Assembly: GCA_012103535.1 (NCBI GenBank)
Contig: WLWQ01000001.1
Coordinates: 186,001-250,000, forward strand
From: Pseudomonadales bacterium
GTDB taxonomy: Bacteria; Pseudomonadota; Gammaproteobacteria; Pseudomonadales; Pseudohongiellaceae
DNA length: 64,000 nucleotides
Direction: 5' to 3'
Positions within the stretch are counted from its first letter, which is position 1. The number at the start of each line of letters is the position of its first letter. The position numbers were made by a program, and so were the translations under genes. A model generated the notes under the pieces. That model made no database searches and was not told the DNA's origin. It saw only the letters and a program-made list of their open reading frames with translations. Below are positions 27,667 to 38,279 of the stretch, piece by piece.

Positions 27667-28823
27667 TCGCGTCGCAATCTCGGTGATAGAGCAATCGGAG
27701 TTGGGCAGAACATTACTACTACATAAGATGAGATAAGAAAGGTGATAATCGCCGCACCTTGAATTACCAGCGATGCTACTTCACCTATCATTCCCGATTG
27801 CGCTGCAACAAACGCAATCAACAAAGAAAACTCGCTAATTTGTCCTAGTCTAAGCCCAGCATCCCAGGCGAGTCGATTACGCTCGCTAAATCTTCTTAAT
27901 AAGTAATGAAATACTATTGGCTTTAATGATAAGGCGAGCACAGCTAGTAGCAGCGCAGGAGCAATTATCTGTGAAAGCAGCGAAATATTAAACTGAGCAC
28001 CCAGTGAGAAGAAGAAGAGGATTAAGAAGAAATCTCGAAGCGGTTTTAAGCTGTAAGCGATAAACAATGCGATTGGGCTAGTGGCGAGAGATACTCCAGC
28101 AACGAAAGCGCCAATTTCGGCGGAAAGACCCATTACCGAAGCCAATTCAGAAAGACCTAGGCACCAACCAATGGCCAGTAAAAATATATACTCTTTAAAG
28201 TGGTCAAATTTGCCAATCAGTTTAACCAAGATATAGCGCGTGCTTACATAAGCGATCACCAAAAGAATAGGAAAGGCGACTAATACTCGAAGCGCATTGG
28301 CTTGCTCAATGTTTCCTGAATCCAGAAACGCAAGAATAAAAATCGCAATGAAGTCCTGTAACAACAGTATGCCAACCATAAGCTCGCCCATGTGCTTTTG
28401 GTGTAAGACTGTAGTCGGCAATAATTTAATCCCGATAATTGTGCTGGAAAAAATCATGGCGAAGCCGATCACCAGGCTTTCTGCCTGAGAAAACGAGAAT
28501 AAAATTCCTGTGCTATAACCCAATGCAACGAATAACAACGAGCTGGCGAGAGTAATTAGAAACGTATTTTTTAATGTGGCGATTAACTTGCTCGGTTGCA
28601 TGTCCAAACCGAGTAAGAACAGCAGAAAGATAATCCCAAACTCCGCAATATCAGTTAGTAGAGAGGCATCAGATATCAGTTCTAGCCCATAGGGGCCAAG
28701 AATCACGCCGATAACGATATAAGCGACTAACAGGGGTTGACGCAGGAATAGCGCAAGCGTTGATAGCAGCGCCGCGCCACTAAAAATAAGAAAGAAACTA
28801 AATAGGAGAGAGTCTGATTCCAT
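27663..28823 (-). CDS. Cation:proton antiporter membrane domain, CPA2/KefB-like
   Basis: 386 residues with about 12 hydrophobic segments, beginning LFSFFLIFSGAALLSTLALF. The CPA2 feature GLDMQPSKL is present, as are LLLQDFIAIFILAF and GAFVAGVSLATSPIA. It ends after the membrane part: there is no cytoplasmic TrkA-N/RCK domain, so it is not a full KefB/KefC. Probably a Na+ or K+/H+ exchanger in the inner membrane. Its 3' end overlaps acuI by 4 bases, convergent. Confidence 0.85.
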   Translation of the reverse strand: MESDSLLFSFFLIFSGAALLSTLALFLRQPLLVAYIVIGVILGPYGLELISDASLLTDIAEFGIIFLLFLLGLDMQPSKLIATLKNTFLITLASSLLFVALGYSTGILFSFSQAESLVIGFAMIFSSTIIGIKLLPTTVLHQKHMGELMVGILLLQDFIAIFILAFLDSGNIEQANALRVLVAFPILLVIAYVSTRYILVKLIGKFDHFKEYIFLLAIGWCLGLSELASVMGLSAEIGAFVAGVSLATSPIALFIAYSLKPLRDFFLILFFFSLGAQFNISLLSQIIAPALLLAVLALSLKPIVFHYLLRRFSERNRLAWDAGLRLGQISEFSLLIAFVAAQSGMIGEVASLVIQGAAIITFLISSYVVVMFCPTPIALSPRLRRD

Positions 28824-28903
28824 AGTGCCACAGAGTCGGAATTGCTGACTCGATTATTGTTAACTACCCCGAAAATTACACTAAATACTGAGCAATATGC
28901 AGC

Positions 28904-29404
28904 TTATCGGCGCCGGAACAGGGGAACTGGTTCTACAATCGAAGACTGATAGCCGATTTCGAAGTCGGTGAATGCGGCCAAGCACGCTTCAGAGTCCTGG
29001 TCGTATCGAATTTGAAAAGCATCAAAGCCGCAGCGTGCCATATAAAACAATTGATCTCTTAAGACATCGCCAATAGCTCTAACTTCACCATCAAATCCCA
29101 TTATCTCTCTGAGTTCTCTGGCGTTAGTGTAGGATCTGCCATCGGAGAAAACGGGAAAGTTGAGCGCGATCAAAGGGAACTGGCTTAGGTCGCTGTCAAT
29201 ATCATTGACATTCTCGTCACTGTCTAACCAGATAGAGATATCACCGTCATACTCTTCCAGCTCTTCACGGTATAACTTCCAGAATTCAAGCGGCACGATA
29301 AAGTTTTTCCCGGGAACGGCGCGCAATATTTCGGGGCCCGAGGCTTCACTCAACACGGTCCAAATATCTTGGGTTATTTCTCCATTCTTAATCAGCTTTG
29401 GCAT
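28904..29404 (-). CDS. DUF934 protein, sulfite-reductase-associated
   Basis: 166 residues, no signal or membrane segment. The C-terminal half has the DUF934 pattern: FPVFSDGRSYTNARELREI, then GDVLRDQLFYMARCGFDAF. The family is nearly always encoded with sulfite reductase and PAPS reductase, and is thought to help assimilatory sulfite reduction (perhaps as an electron-transfer or siroheme partner), but its biochemistry is not established. The start overlaps the end of cysI by 17 bases, so translational coupling is very likely. Confidence 0.85.
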   Translation of the reverse strand: MPKLIKNGEITQDIWTVLSEASGPEILRAVPGKNFIVPLEFWKLYREELEEYDGDISIWLDSDENVNDIDSDLSQFPLIALNFPVFSDGRSYTNARELREIMGFDGEVRAIGDVLRDQLFYMARCGFDAFQIRYDQDSEACLAAFTDFEIGYQSSIVEPVPLFRRR

Positions 29405-31046
29405 AAACTTTTTCCTTGAATGGATCGATGCCGACGCGCTTATAGGTTTCTAGAAAAGATTCATCTGTCGTTTTCTGAGCTTCATAGACATTCACGATTT
29501 TTCTAACTACTGCCGGAATCTCTTCCTGGGCGAATGATGGGCCGATTATTTTTCCGAGACTAGCCTCATTCTTTGAAGAACCACCGAGGGATACCTGATA
29601 GAACTCCTCACCTTTTTTATCCACGCCGAGTATGCCGATATTGCCGACATGATGATGCCCGCAGGCATTCATGCAGCCGGAAATATTGATGCGTAGTTCA
29701 CCGAGCGCTTTTAATTCTTCGATATCTTCAAACTCTCGTTGAATTGATTCTGCGATTGGAATGGATTTGGCATTTGCCAGCGCGCAAAAATCGCCGCCGG
29801 GGCAACAAATCATGTCTGTTAACAAACCGAGATTCATGCTCGCTAAAGATCTCTCTTTGAGTTTATGCCAAAAAGAAAAGAGCTTAGATTGTTCGACATC
29901 GGCAAAGACAATGTTTTGATGGTGGGTTACGCGCACCTCACCGAAACTGAATTCGTCGGCCAGGTCTGCAATATAGTCCAGTTGATTATCGGTGACATCG
30001 CCAGGAGCAATACCGGTTTCTTTTAAACAGGCAGTAACAATTGCATATCCAGGTTTTTTATGAGGTCGAACATTTTGTTGAAACCAGCCATTGAATAAAA
30101 CATTACTCTTTAATGCTTGGGACAATTCTTCAGGGCTGTCTTCTGCCTCTACGTACGCCGGATCAACAAAATAGGATTTGCAGCGCTCAATTTCTTCATC
30201 TGTTAATGTCTGTGGCCCGTCTTTAATTCTTTCCCATTCGGCATGCACTTGAGTGCGAAATTCCTCGATGCCGGTTTCGCGAACCAATATTTTTATTCTG
30301 GCTTTGTATTTGTTATCGCGGCGACCGTGGCGGTTATAGACGCGAAGTATTGCTTCAAGAGCAGTTAATAAGTGCTTCTTTTCTACGTAATCGAAGACTT
30401 CCTGGCCAATAACTGGGGTTCTTCCTAATCCACCACCGGCAAGTATTCGAAAACCTACCTCATCATTGTGGCCTTTTACTAAATAGACACCGATATCGTG
30501 AACTTGAGTTGCAGCCTGATCATCTTTTGTACCGCAAACCGCGATCTTGAATTTTCTCGGCAAGAAGGCAAATTCAGGATGAAAAGTTGACCATTGCCTT
30601 ATTATTTCGCAATAGGCCCTGCTGTCTTCTAGCTCATCTTCAGCAACACCTGCAAATTGATCGGTGGTGGTATTGCGAATGCAATTTCCACTAGTTTGAA
30701 TTGCATGCATTTCTACTTCAGCTAAGTGCGCCAGGAGATCAGGTACATCTTCCAGTGCCGGCCAATTAAATTGAACGTTCTGGCGAGTAGTGAGGTGCCC
30801 ATAACCCTTGTCGTAATGACGAGCTATAAAAGCGAGCTTGCGCAATTGAGTCGAGGAAAGTAGTCCATAGGGGACTGCAATCCGCAACATCGGTGCCAGG
30901 CGTTGAATATAAAGTCCGTTTTGCAGCCTTAAGGGCAAAAATTCCGCATCGCTAAGTTGGCCATCGAGGTAGCGCGCAGTCTGGTCGCGAAATTGCGCAA
31001 CTCGATCCGCTAGCATTTGATGATCGTATTTGTCGTACTGATACAT
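29388..31046 (-). CDS. cysI: Sulfite reductase hemoprotein (nitrite/sulfite reductase family)
   Basis: Reduces sulfite to sulfide in cysteine synthesis using siroheme and a 4Fe-4S cluster. The start is placed at ATG 31046 (MYQYDKYDHQMLADRV), which matches the Pseudomonas-type N-terminus and gives 552 residues; a TTG at 31124 would add 26 residues with no family likeness. Substrate-binding LTTRQNVQFNW and IQTSGNCIRNTT, and cluster ligands CCPGGDFC and GCMNAC, are all present. No cysJ flavoprotein is nearby; this type usually takes electrons from ferredoxin or another donor. It lies between metH and DUF934. Confidence 0.93.
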   Translation of the reverse strand: MYQYDKYDHQMLADRVAQFRDQTARYLDGQLSDAEFLPLRLQNGLYIQRLAPMLRIAVPYGLLSSTQLRKLAFIARHYDKGYGHLTTRQNVQFNWPALEDVPDLLAHLAEVEMHAIQTSGNCIRNTTTDQFAGVAEDELEDSRAYCEIIRQWSTFHPEFAFLPRKFKIAVCGTKDDQAATQVHDIGVYLVKGHNDEVGFRILAGGGLGRTPVIGQEVFDYVEKKHLLTALEAILRVYNRHGRRDNKYKARIKILVRETGIEEFRTQVHAEWERIKDGPQTLTDEEIERCKSYFVDPAYVEAEDSPEELSQALKSNVLFNGWFQQNVRPHKKPGYAIVTACLKETGIAPGDVTDNQLDYIADLADEFSFGEVRVTHHQNIVFADVEQSKLFSFWHKLKERSLASMNLGLLTDMICCPGGDFCALANAKSIPIAESIQREFEDIEELKALGELRINISGCMNACGHHHVGNIGILGVDKKGEEFYQVSLGGSSKNEASLGKIIGPSFAQEEIPAVVRKIVNVYEAQKTTDESFLETYKRVGIDPFKEKVYAKAD

Positions 31047-31126
31047 AGAGCAGGGTATTGCTTTGTCTTGTGGGCACTCATTGTAAACAATGGTGCCTGT
31101 TATATCATTTATCCCGTTACACAATA

Positions 31127-34100
31127 TTACAGATTTGGAGAGAGTAATCGGGTCAGTGTTTCAACCGGACTTCCTTTTCTGTTCGCCAGATCTTCGATTT
31201 GCTCAGGAGTGATTTTACCAACAGAGAAATAGCGCGCTTCAGGATGTGAAATATAGAATCCGCTTACTGAGGCAGCAGGGAACATGGCATAACTTTCTGT
31301 CAGTGAAACATCTATGGCTCGTTCGGCATCCAGCAGAGCAAATAAAGTTTCTTTTTCCGAATGATCTGGGCAAGCAGGATAGCCAGGCGCTGGACGGATG
31401 CCCTGGTACTGCTCACTGATTAGTTCATCATTGCTGAGGGTTTCTTCCGGCACGTAAGCCCAAAATTCTTTCCTGACGCGTTCGTGCATATGCTCAGCAA
31501 AGGCCTCAGCGAGTCTGTCCGCAAGTGCTTTAACCAGAATGGCAGAGTAGTCGTTATTTTCTTTTTCGTAAGCTGCTGCCAGTTCATCCGCACCAATGCC
31601 TGCAGTTACAACAAAGCCACCTACATAGTCGCGGATTTTACTTTCTTTAGGCGCCACATAATCAGCCAGACACAAATTTGATAACTCATCCCCTTTAGTG
31701 ATTTGTTGCCTTAAGAAATGCAAAGTTGCAATGTTTTCGCCCGAGCCGTTTGCGTTTACTAATTCAACGTCGTTACTTCCTTTCCTATTTGCTGGCCAGA
31801 ATCCAATGACGGCTTTTGCTGTCAATAATTTTTCATCGACGATGCGCTGCAGAAGATTCTGCGCATCGTTAAACAGTTCGGTGGCGGCTTCTCCAACTTT
31901 TTCATCTTCGAAAATGGCCGGATACTTTCCAGCGAGCTGCCAGGTAATAAAGAATGGAGTCCAATCTATATAGGGAATTAGTTCTTCCAGAGGGTATTCA
32001 TCGAATATCTTGGTTCCGCTAAACGCAGGTTCCGCTGGGGCGTGGCTAGACCAATCCAAAGACAATTGATTGGCATTAGCATCACTGTAACTAAGTAGTT
32101 GTCGCTTCGATGTTCTATTGGCGGTGCGTTCTCTAATAGTGGAGTACTCAGCCCTGATTTCTGTGCAGTATTTTTCCTTTTGTACACTATTGAGTAATGT
32201 ACTAACTACTGAAACACTTCGGGAAGCATCCGGCACATAAATCACATTGTCGTTTTCATACTGCTGTTCAATTTTAACTGCAGTATGTGCTTTAGAAGTT
32301 GTGGCACCACCAATCAGCAAAGGAATGGAAAATTCTCGACGTTGCATCTCGCTAGCAACATGTACCATTTCATCCAATGAGGGAGTAATTAATCCACTGA
32401 GCCCTACGATGTCGACGTTTTCTTTTTCGGCCGTGTCCAGGATTTTTTCGCTGGGCACCATTACGCCTAGATCGATAACGTCATAGTTATTACAGCCAAG
32501 CACGACCCCGACGATGTTTTTGCCGATATCGTGGACATCGCCTTTCACAGTTGCCATTAGAATCTTGCCTTTGCTCTCGATAACATCGCCACTGTTCTCA
32601 TCTTCAATATAAGGCAGTAAGTAAGCTACAGCTTGTTTCATTACTCGAGCGCTTTTAACGACCTGTGGTAGAAACATCTTGCCGCTACCGAATAGATCTC
32701 CTACTTCATCCATCCCTCTCATCAGGGGGCCTTCGATAACTTCGATCGGTCGCGTCGCCTGTTGTCGAGCCGATTCAGTATCTTCTTCGATAAATTTGGA
32801 GATGCCTTTTACCAGGGCGTAACTAAGTCGATCTTCTACAGGCTTTTCGCGCCAGGTAAGATCTTCCGTTTGTGCTTCACTACCGGAGCCACTTACAGAC
32901 TGGGCCAGCTGCATTAGGTTCTCGGTGGCGTTTTCAGAACGGTTCAGAATGACGTCTTCTACCGCAGTCTTGAGTTTCTCGGGTATTTCATCATAAACAG
33001 TAAGTTGGCCAGCGTTGACAATTCCCATCGTCAGGCCAGCTCTAACTGCGTAGTAGAGAAAGACTGAATGAATCGCTTCTCTTACCGCGTTGTTTCCGCG
33101 GAATGAAAAAGAGACGTTGCTGATACCACCAGAAATTTGCGCGCCTGGAAGATTGGCCTTAATAAATTTACAGCTCTCGATAAAGTCCACAGCATAGTTG
33201 TTATGTTCTTCTATACCCGTGGCTACGGCAAAAACATTAGGATCAAAAATTATGTCCTGGGCTGGAAAATCCAATTTGTCTCGAAGCAGGTGATAGGAGC
33301 GACTGCAGATTTTATTCTTGCGTTCCTGGCTGTCCGCCTGACCCGTTTCATCAAATGCCATTACTATTACCGCAGCACCATAGCGCAAACAGAGATTAGC
33401 CTTCTCGAGAAAGTCTTCTTCGCCTTCCTTGAGGCTGATTGAATTTACAACCGCCTTACCCTGGCAACATTTAAGCCCAGTTTCGATGATTTCCCATTTG
33501 GAGGAATCGAGCATTAATGGCACTTTGCATATATCTGGTTCTGCTGCCACAAGTTTTAAAAACTTTTCCATGGCGGCTTCTGAGTCCAGCATGCCTTCGT
33601 CCATATTGATGTCGATGATTTGCGCACCGGCTTCCACTTGTTGGCTGGCAACCTCTAGCGCCTCGTCATAATTCTCGTCGCGAATAAGTCTTGCGAACTT
33701 TGCTGAGCCCGTAACATTGGTGCGTTCGCCTACATTGACGAACAACGATTGCTCAGTAATGTTAAAAGCTTCAAGTCCACTGAGACGGCAGGCAGGACTG
33801 AGTTCTGGTATTTTTCTAGGCGAATAGTTTGCAACAGTTTCTACGATAGCTTTGATATGCTCTGGCGTCGTTCCGCAGCAGCCCCCAACAATATTGACGA
33901 ATCCTTTTTCTGCAAATTCGCCAATTATCTTTGCCATCTCAGCTGGCGATTGATCGTATTCTCCAAACTCATTAGGTAGACCTGCATTGGGGTGGGTGGA
34001 GACGAAACAATTACTGATAGCTGCAGTTTCTTCTACATGGGGTCTTAGCTGTTCGGCGCCAAGTGCACAATTAAAGCCAATGGATAGGGGGCGGGCATGC

Positions 34101-34813
34101 ACTACTGAATTACAAAAGGCTTCTACGGTTTGACCGGACAGCGTTCTGCCGCTGCCATCAGTAATTGTTCCTGAGATCATTAGTGGCAGCGCTTTATCCA
34201 GATCGAGGAAGCATTGTTGCGTGGCATAGATTGCTGCTTTAGCGTTAAGGGTATCGAATGCAGTTTCAATCATGATTATATCCGCGCCACCTTCGACTAA
34301 TCCCTTACAAGACAGGTAATAATCATCCACCAGCAGATCGAAACTGGTATTGCGAAATCCTGGATCGTTTACAGCAGGCGAGATTGATGCGGTTTTGCTG
34401 GTTGGTCCTAATACACCGGCAACAAAACGCGGTCGATCAGGATTCTGGGCGGTAACCTGATCGCAAACTTCCCTGGCTATCTTGGCCGCGTCAAAGTTCA
34501 GATCGTAGGTGATTTCTTCCAGGTGGTAGTCAGCCTGAGAGCTCTTGGTTGAATTGAAGGTATTAGTTTCAATTATGTCCGATCCCGCGTCGAGATAGGC
34601 GCGGTGAATCTGTTTAATGACAACGGGCTGAGTTAGGGTGAGTAGATCGTTATTTCCTGCAAGGTCATGGGGGTGATCGGCGAAGCGCGATCCCCTAAAT
34701 TCGTCATCAGTTAGCTGTCTGGCCTGAATCATCGTACCCATAGCACCATCCAGCACCAGGATTCGATCCTGTAATGCGCTACGCAGTGCTATTTCAATTT
34801 CAGATTGATTCAT
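31127..34813 (-). CDS. metH: Cobalamin-dependent methionine synthase
   Basis: 1228 residues (E. coli 1227). Transfers a methyl group from methyltetrahydrofolate to homocysteine through cobalamin. Domains in order: homocysteine-binding (about 10-330; [14 protein letters not shown] and the zinc-site [11 protein letters not shown]), pterin-binding (about 355-620; [18 protein letters not shown]), cobalamin cap and Rossmann domain (about 650-890; [15 protein letters not shown] with the cobalt ligand His761), and the SAM-dependent reactivation domain (about 900-1228; [13 protein letters not shown]). All parts are intact. The organism must make or import B12. It is upstream of cysI on the same strand with an 80-base gap, linking sulfur assimilation and methionine synthesis. 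Confidence 0.97.
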   Translation of the reverse strand: MNQSEIEIALRSALQDRILVLDGAMGTMIQARQLTDDEFRGSRFADHPHDLAGNNDLLTLTQPVVIKQIHRAYLDAGSDIIETNTFNSTKSSQADYHLEEITYDLNFDAAKIAREVCDQVTAQNPDRPRFVAGVLGPTSKTASISPAVNDPGFRNTSFDLLVDDYYLSCKGLVEGGADIIMIETAFDTLNAKAAIYATQQCFLDLDKALPLMISGTITDGSGRTLSGQTVEAFCNSVVHARPLSIGFNCALGAEQLRPHVEETAAISNCFVSTHPNAGLPNEFGEYDQSPAEMAKIIGEFAEKGFVNIVGGCCGTTPEHIKAIVETVANYSPRKIPELSPACRLSGLEAFNITEQSLFVNVGERTNVTGSAKFARLIRDENYDEALEVASQQVEAGAQIIDINMDEGMLDSEAAMEKFLKLVAAEPDICKVPLMLDSSKWEIIETGLKCCQGKAVVNSISLKEGEEDFLEKANLCLRYGAAVIVMAFDETGQADSQERKNKICSRSYHLLRDKLDFPAQDIIFDPNVFAVATGIEEHNNYAVDFIESCKFIKANLPGAQISGGISNVSFSFRGNNAVREAIHSVFLYYAVRAGLTMGIVNAGQLTVYDEIPEKLKTAVEDVILNRSENATENLMQLAQSVSGSGSEAQTEDLTWREKPVEDRLSYALVKGISKFIEEDTESARQQATRPIEVIEGPLMRGMDEVGDLFGSGKMFLPQVVKSARVMKQAVAYLLPYIEDENSGDVIESKGKILMATVKGDVHDIGKNIVGVVLGCNNYDVIDLGVMVPSEKILDTAEKENVDIVGLSGLITPSLDEMVHVASEMQRREFSIPLLIGGATTSKAHTAVKIEQQYENDNVIYVPDASRSVSVVSTLLNSVQKEKYCTEIRAEYSTIRERTANRTSKRQLLSYSDANANQLSLDWSSHAPAEPAFSGTKIFDEYPLEELIPYIDWTPFFITWQLAGKYPAIFEDEKVGEAATELFNDAQNLLQRIVDEKLLTAKAVIGFWPANRKGSNDVELVNANGSGENIATLHFLRQQITKGDELSNLCLADYVAPKESKIRDYVGGFVVTAGIGADELAAAYEKENNDYSAILVKALADRLAEAFAEHMHERVRKEFWAYVPEETLSNDELISEQYQGIRPAPGYPACPDHSEKETLFALLDAERAIDVSLTESYAMFPAASVSGFYISHPEARYFSVGKITPEQIEDLANRKGSPVETLTRLLSPNL

Positions 34814-34968
34814 GGCTTAAGCTGTCCGGTCTCTTCAAAAAAGTTCGCAATTTTACCAGATGCCGCTAACCACGCTAGTTCTAAATAACCGAGCAATTCA
34901 CTCAAGTATTCAATTTAGGTGCTGAATCTAGTAGAATCTACTAATCAACTCACTATTTAGAGATACCT

Positions 34969-35550
34969 ATGGTTAGCATCACAGACCCCGCACAAGAATA
35001 CCTGGCAGAATTGCTTAAGAAGCAAGATGTAGAAGGCATTGCAGTGCGAATTTTCATACTGGATGCAGGAACCCCAAGAGCTGAAACCTGCATTTCATTT
35101 TGTCGGCCAGGAGAAGAAAAAGCGGACGACGAAGTGAAACAATATAAAGGCTTCGATGCCTTTATCGACCAGCATAGTATACCTTTTCTGGAAGACGCGG
35201 TAATTGATTTTCAGAAGGACTCTATGGGTGGTCAGCTAACCATCAAGGCTCCAAACTCGAGGATGCCGAAGCTCACTGAAGATAGCCCGCTGGAAGATCG
35301 AGTAAATTACATCCTCTATAATGAAATCAATCCGGGATTAGCTGCTCATGGTGGACACGTTTCATTGGAGGAAATCTTCGAAAGCAGCGTTGCGGTGCTG
35401 CGCTTTGGTGGTGGTTGCCAGGGTTGCGGCATGGTAGATGTCACGCTCAAAGATGGCGTCGAAAAGTCATTGATGTCGCAAATCCCTCAGCTTACTGAGG
35501 TGAGGGACGTTACTGACCACTCGGTAAAGGAAAATGCCTACTACCAGTAA
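34969..35550 (+). CDS. nfuA: Fe-S cluster carrier NfuA
   Basis: 193 residues. NfuA carries 4Fe-4S clusters to enzymes such as aconitase and lipoyl synthase. The N-terminal half is a degenerate A-type carrier domain lacking its cluster cysteines; the C-terminal Nfu domain has Cys150 and Cys153 in [14 protein letters not shown], one position from the E. coli residues (149, 152). [12 protein letters not shown] is typical. It is divergent from metH and almost touches the convergent dUTPase gene. Confidence 0.95.
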   Translation: MVSITDPAQEYLAELLKKQDVEGIAVRIFILDAGTPRAETCISFCRPGEEKADDEVKQYKGFDAFIDQHSIPFLEDAVIDFQKDSMGGQLTIKAPNSRMPKLTEDSPLEDRVNYILYNEINPGLAAHGGHVSLEEIFESSVAVLRFGGGCQGCGMVDVTLKDGVEKSLMSQIPQLTEVRDVTDHSVKENAYYQ

Positions 35551-35553
35551 ATG

Positions 35554-36213
35554 CTAGTCTGGGTAGGCAGCTTCAAGTGCGGAGTAGACTTCATCTTTGA
35601 ACTGCAATTGACTTGAATCGAGAGAGTCGATGATTTCCACTAAGTATTCATTATCTTCTCTGCCATTCCATATTTTCTGATAAGTACCTTCCTTGTAACC
35701 CCTATCTTGGCGGAACATGTTTAACACGTTCTTTCCTACGTACTGACAATAAAGTTCTTCCCAGCTAATCTCACAGTCCTTCATGATTGATTCGAACAGT
35801 GCGAGTTCAATTCGCCTGGAAACGGAAAGTGCGATCAGCAATTCGAATTTTGAAATTAAGTCCAGCTGCTCAATTACATACTGCTTATTGTCAAAATCAA
35901 TAACGTCCTGCGACTCGCTATCACTTAATAGAGTGGTTAAAGCAGCGAGCGACTGATCCTGGTTTGCGCCGTTTTTCAATAAAATCTCAGATAAGATGAA
36001 ATGCCATATATCGATCAGCTCCATCTGCAATTGAGGCAGGTCTTTCTCCTGTTTTTTCCACCATTTCCAACCATGGTGCTCGATGGCTTCTGCGCCTTCG
36101 ATAACCACTGCTCTCAAGTAAGGATAGCGGGCTTCAACCCAGTTCGGATCAACTTTTGCGTTCATGCTCGCCTGCAGCATGAGCATAGTAGAGGCCTGTT
36201 CAGTTAACAGCAT
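35554..36213 (-). CDS. dUTP diphosphatase, all-alpha dimeric type
   Basis: 219 residues, helical. The pattern EGAEAIEHHGWKWWKKQ followed by MELIDIWHFILSE (metal-binding acidic residues) and YVGKNVLNMFRQDRGYKEG matches the dimeric dUTPase_2/MazG-related superfamily rather than the trimeric beta-sheet Dut. It removes dUTP to keep uracil out of DNA. Trimeric Dut is not in the window, so whether both exist is unknown. Stops converge with nfuA with 3 bases between. Confidence 0.8.
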   Translation of the reverse strand: MLLTEQASTMLMLQASMNAKVDPNWVEARYPYLRAVVIEGAEAIEHHGWKWWKKQEKDLPQLQMELIDIWHFILSEILLKNGANQDQSLAALTTLLSDSESQDVIDFDNKQYVIEQLDLISKFELLIALSVSRRIELALFESIMKDCEISWEELYCQYVGKNVLNMFRQDRGYKEGTYQKIWNGREDNEYLVEIIDSLDSSQLQFKDEVYSALEAAYPD

Positions 36214-36262
36214 GGATTTTTATGATAGTTTGAGAAGGGGCAGCCTGCTTGCAGATAATTAC

Positions 36263-36514
36263 TTACTCAGCTGCAACTGCCTGTAGTTTTGCCTGTTTAG
36301 CCAAAGTGCTAAGCATTTCTTTGCGACTGCGCAACATATCGTTATACGACTTACGAGCAGCGACAACTTCGGCATCATTTTCATCGGAAGCGTCCAGCTC
36401 ATTTAACCAAGCTTCTAACACTTCGATCTCACTGGTAAGTTGAGCTGTACCTTCTTCAATCAGCCTTTGGTCAATGCTGACGTTATCTGTTGAGTCAGAT
36501 TGGTCTTTGCTCAT
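36263..36514 (-). CDS. Small uncharacterised soluble protein
   Basis: 83 residues from ATG at 36514, preceded by AAGGA at an ideal distance; a longer frame starting 30 bases upstream lacks a ribosome-binding site. Acidic N-terminal half, helical throughout (LTSEIEVLEAWLNELDA, then RKSYNDMLRSRKEML), likely a short coiled coil. I do not recognise the family. It lies 49 bases upstream of the dUTPase gene on the same strand and may be its operon partner. Confidence 0.6.
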   Translation of the reverse strand: MSKDQSDSTDNVSIDQRLIEEGTAQLTSEIEVLEAWLNELDASDENDAEVVAARKSYNDMLRSRKEMLSTLAKQAKLQAVAAE

Positions 36515-36796
36515 AGTAAATCCTTGTAGTCCCCGGTAGCCCATGTCGAGCTGATTTTATACACTGGCCTAATGGCTTTGTTTGCTAAACTGCTCGCGCC
36601 TTCTTATTTTTTAAAATTTGCTGTTCTTAAGGGCGCTCTATCGAAAACTAGTAAGGTCTTCAGACAGTTACTGCCATTTGATAGAGATATATCGGCAGCG
36701 CTTCAGGATGTCATAGACCTTAGAAGTGGTCAAGATTCAAAAAGCTATGGTGCCGGTGCTTTATATTACTTTTTGAGCTTAGCTTGCCGCAGCCGG

Positions 36797-37456
36797 TTAG
36801 ACATGGCTGGTAAAGCCGTTCCACCAAGTCTCATGCAAAGAGTGGGGATGGTTATGCTGGCTAGGGCGGCCCCAGAGAGAAAGCATTAGTTTAACGTCAC
36901 TTTTACGAATTAAGCGCAAGTTCGCATAGCCCAGGAGATCGTAATCCATGTTCAGGCCGTCCAATTCTTCCAAAGCAAGTAGCTTTAACTGAGCAAGTGA
37001 TAAGTGCTGAGAGCTGGCGGATTTTTCATGCAAGATTTCTGCAACAACAGCAATACGATAGAGCTCCTTTAAGAGGATGTCAGCTTGAGGTTCTTCTGGA
37101 GAAATATCTTTCAGCTTTCCTCGCAGAATTATCGTGGCTTGATTGTATGCGCTCCAAGGAGGAAATTCTTGTTCGCAGATAGCCATTGCTTCATCCAAAT
37201 TCCCCTCGGTTTTCAGCGCCGCAACTTCATTCATCCAGCCACTGAGATTGGATTTTTCGCAATCTGAAACTGAATCCATGTCTGCGTCCATTTGGCTGTT
37301 TATTGGGTTGTTGTTTATCTCGGCTCCGTCGAGAGGCGGAAGCGGGATAGAACGTTCTGCATTAATATAAGCTTCAAAATTTTGATACTTGTGTAAGCAG
37401 TAAACGGTCACCAATAACAAGGTTATTGCGAAAACAATTGAAATAAGTGCAACCAC
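36797..37456 (-). CDS. Membrane-anchored uncharacterised protein, last gene of a three-gene operon
   Basis: About 219 residues. One N-terminal transmembrane helix (about 1-22), a linker, then a helical domain possibly TPR-like (GNLDEAMAICEQEFPPW). The C-terminus has SDVKLMLSLWGRPSQHNHP then HETWWNGF, with conserved-looking Trp and His that suggest a real domain. Start is GTG at 37456 because AAGGA lies 7 bases upstream; a TTG two codons earlier is too close to it. The family is unknown to me. The two preceding genes are on the same strand with short gaps. Confidence 0.6.
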   Translation of the reverse strand: MVALISIVFAITLLLVTVYCLHKYQNFEAYINAERSIPLPPLDGAEINNNPINSQMDADMDSVSDCEKSNLSGWMNEVAALKTEGNLDEAMAICEQEFPPWSAYNQATIILRGKLKDISPEEPQADILLKELYRIAVVAEILHEKSASSQHLSLAQLKLLALEELDGLNMDYDLLGYANLRLIRKSDVKLMLSLWGRPSQHNHPHSLHETWWNGFTSHV

Positions 37457-37499
37457 GATCAATTCCTTCTGCGACTAATAAAAATTTCCATTTAATGTA

Positions 37500-37805
37500 C
37501 TAATACCTTTTCTTCTGCCAGTCAGTTTGTTTCTGCTCAAGCGCTTCCCATTCGGCTAAAACGCGCGCATCTGGAAGAGCTTCATCGATACTGCTGCGGT
37601 CTGAATTTTCAGCAGTAACTCCCGACTGTAGTTGTTCCACTTTGCGTGCGAAGTAGTTGGTGCGCTCGGTGCTAGTGCCTTGGTCTGAACTCTGTTGTAT
37701 GCGACTCAGGGCGGTTGAGAAGTAGTGTAAGGCTAGATTTTTGTTATTGCCGTTTAGTGCTTGTAATGCAGCTTCATTATAGGTATCTAGTGTTACCTCT
37801 AACAT
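37500..37805 (-). CDS. Uncharacterised protein, middle gene of the three-gene operon
   Basis: About 101 residues from ATG at 37805, which has GAGAAAG upstream; the frame also stays open to a TTG at 37853. Mostly helical and hydrophilic: TYNEAALQALNGNNKNLALHYF resembles a single TPR-like helix pair. The rest is acidic and Gln-rich. No signal peptide. Function unknown. A role as soluble partner of the two flanking membrane-anchored proteins is only inferred from the arrangement. Confidence 0.55.
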   Translation of the reverse strand: MLEVTLDTYNEAALQALNGNNKNLALHYFSTALSRIQQSSDQGTSTERTNYFARKVEQLQSGVTAENSDRSSIDEALPDARVLAEWEALEQKQTDWQKKRY

Positions 37806-37859
37806 GATCTTTCTCACAATTCCTAAATGATTTGTAGCCGATTTTCTGTCCAATGAGCC

Positions 37860-38279
37860 TTAATTGTGAAAATCGAGAATCAATGTGTGTAAATCTATTA
37901 ATAGGTATTTGCATTCTTTTAGTTCGGAGTAGCTGATTTCTGGGGTGCCGGTATCTTCCCTAGCGTCCTTTTTTAGTAAGTCATCGAGGGTTTGTTTAAC
38001 CCTTACAATTTGTTCATCAAGATTTTTACTTCCGGAAAGCTGGTTAAGATGCTTAAGGCTGTCGATGATGCTGGCGTAAATAAGTACTTTAAGGGTTTTC
38101 TGAAGATAATTTGGCGGGAGGCCAAAAATCATATTGTCCAGTTTTCGAATGCGCTCTTTGTATTTGCCTAGTTGTTGGGCACGCAGAGTATCTTGACGTT
38201 CCTGGCTTTTGCTCAGATAACCTAAAGCTGCCACCAGTGTGGAGGCCAAGATTATTCCAGCAAGTACTAAAGGCGTCAT
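37860..38279 (-). CDS. Membrane-anchored uncharacterised protein, first gene of the three-gene operon
   Basis: 139 residues. N-terminal transmembrane helix (about 4-22, LVLAGIILASTLVAALGYL) followed by a cytoplasmic or periplasmic helical domain (YKERIRKLDNMIFGLPPNYL, then LIYASIIDSLKHLNQL). GGAG/AGGA precedes the ATG. Family not recognised. The next gene starts within about 55 bases, so the three probably form an operon. Confidence 0.6.
   Translation of the reverse strand: MTPLVLAGIILASTLVAALGYLSKSQERQDTLRAQQLGKYKERIRKLDNMIFGLPPNYLQKTLKVLIYASIIDSLKHLNQLSGSKNLDEQIVRVKQTLDDLLKKDAREDTGTPEISYSELKECKYLLIDLHTLILDFHN

Noticed and set aside
34814..34968. Cobalamin riboswitch upstream of metH
   Set aside because: The divergent spacer is only 155 bases and I could not find the conserved B12-box pattern; metH encodes the B12-using enzyme and need not have one.
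36572..36889. Plus-strand frame of 105 codons
   Set aside because: Its 3' third is antisense to the better supported 36797-37456 gene, composition is poor and no family is recognised; a real small gene is not excluded but not supported.
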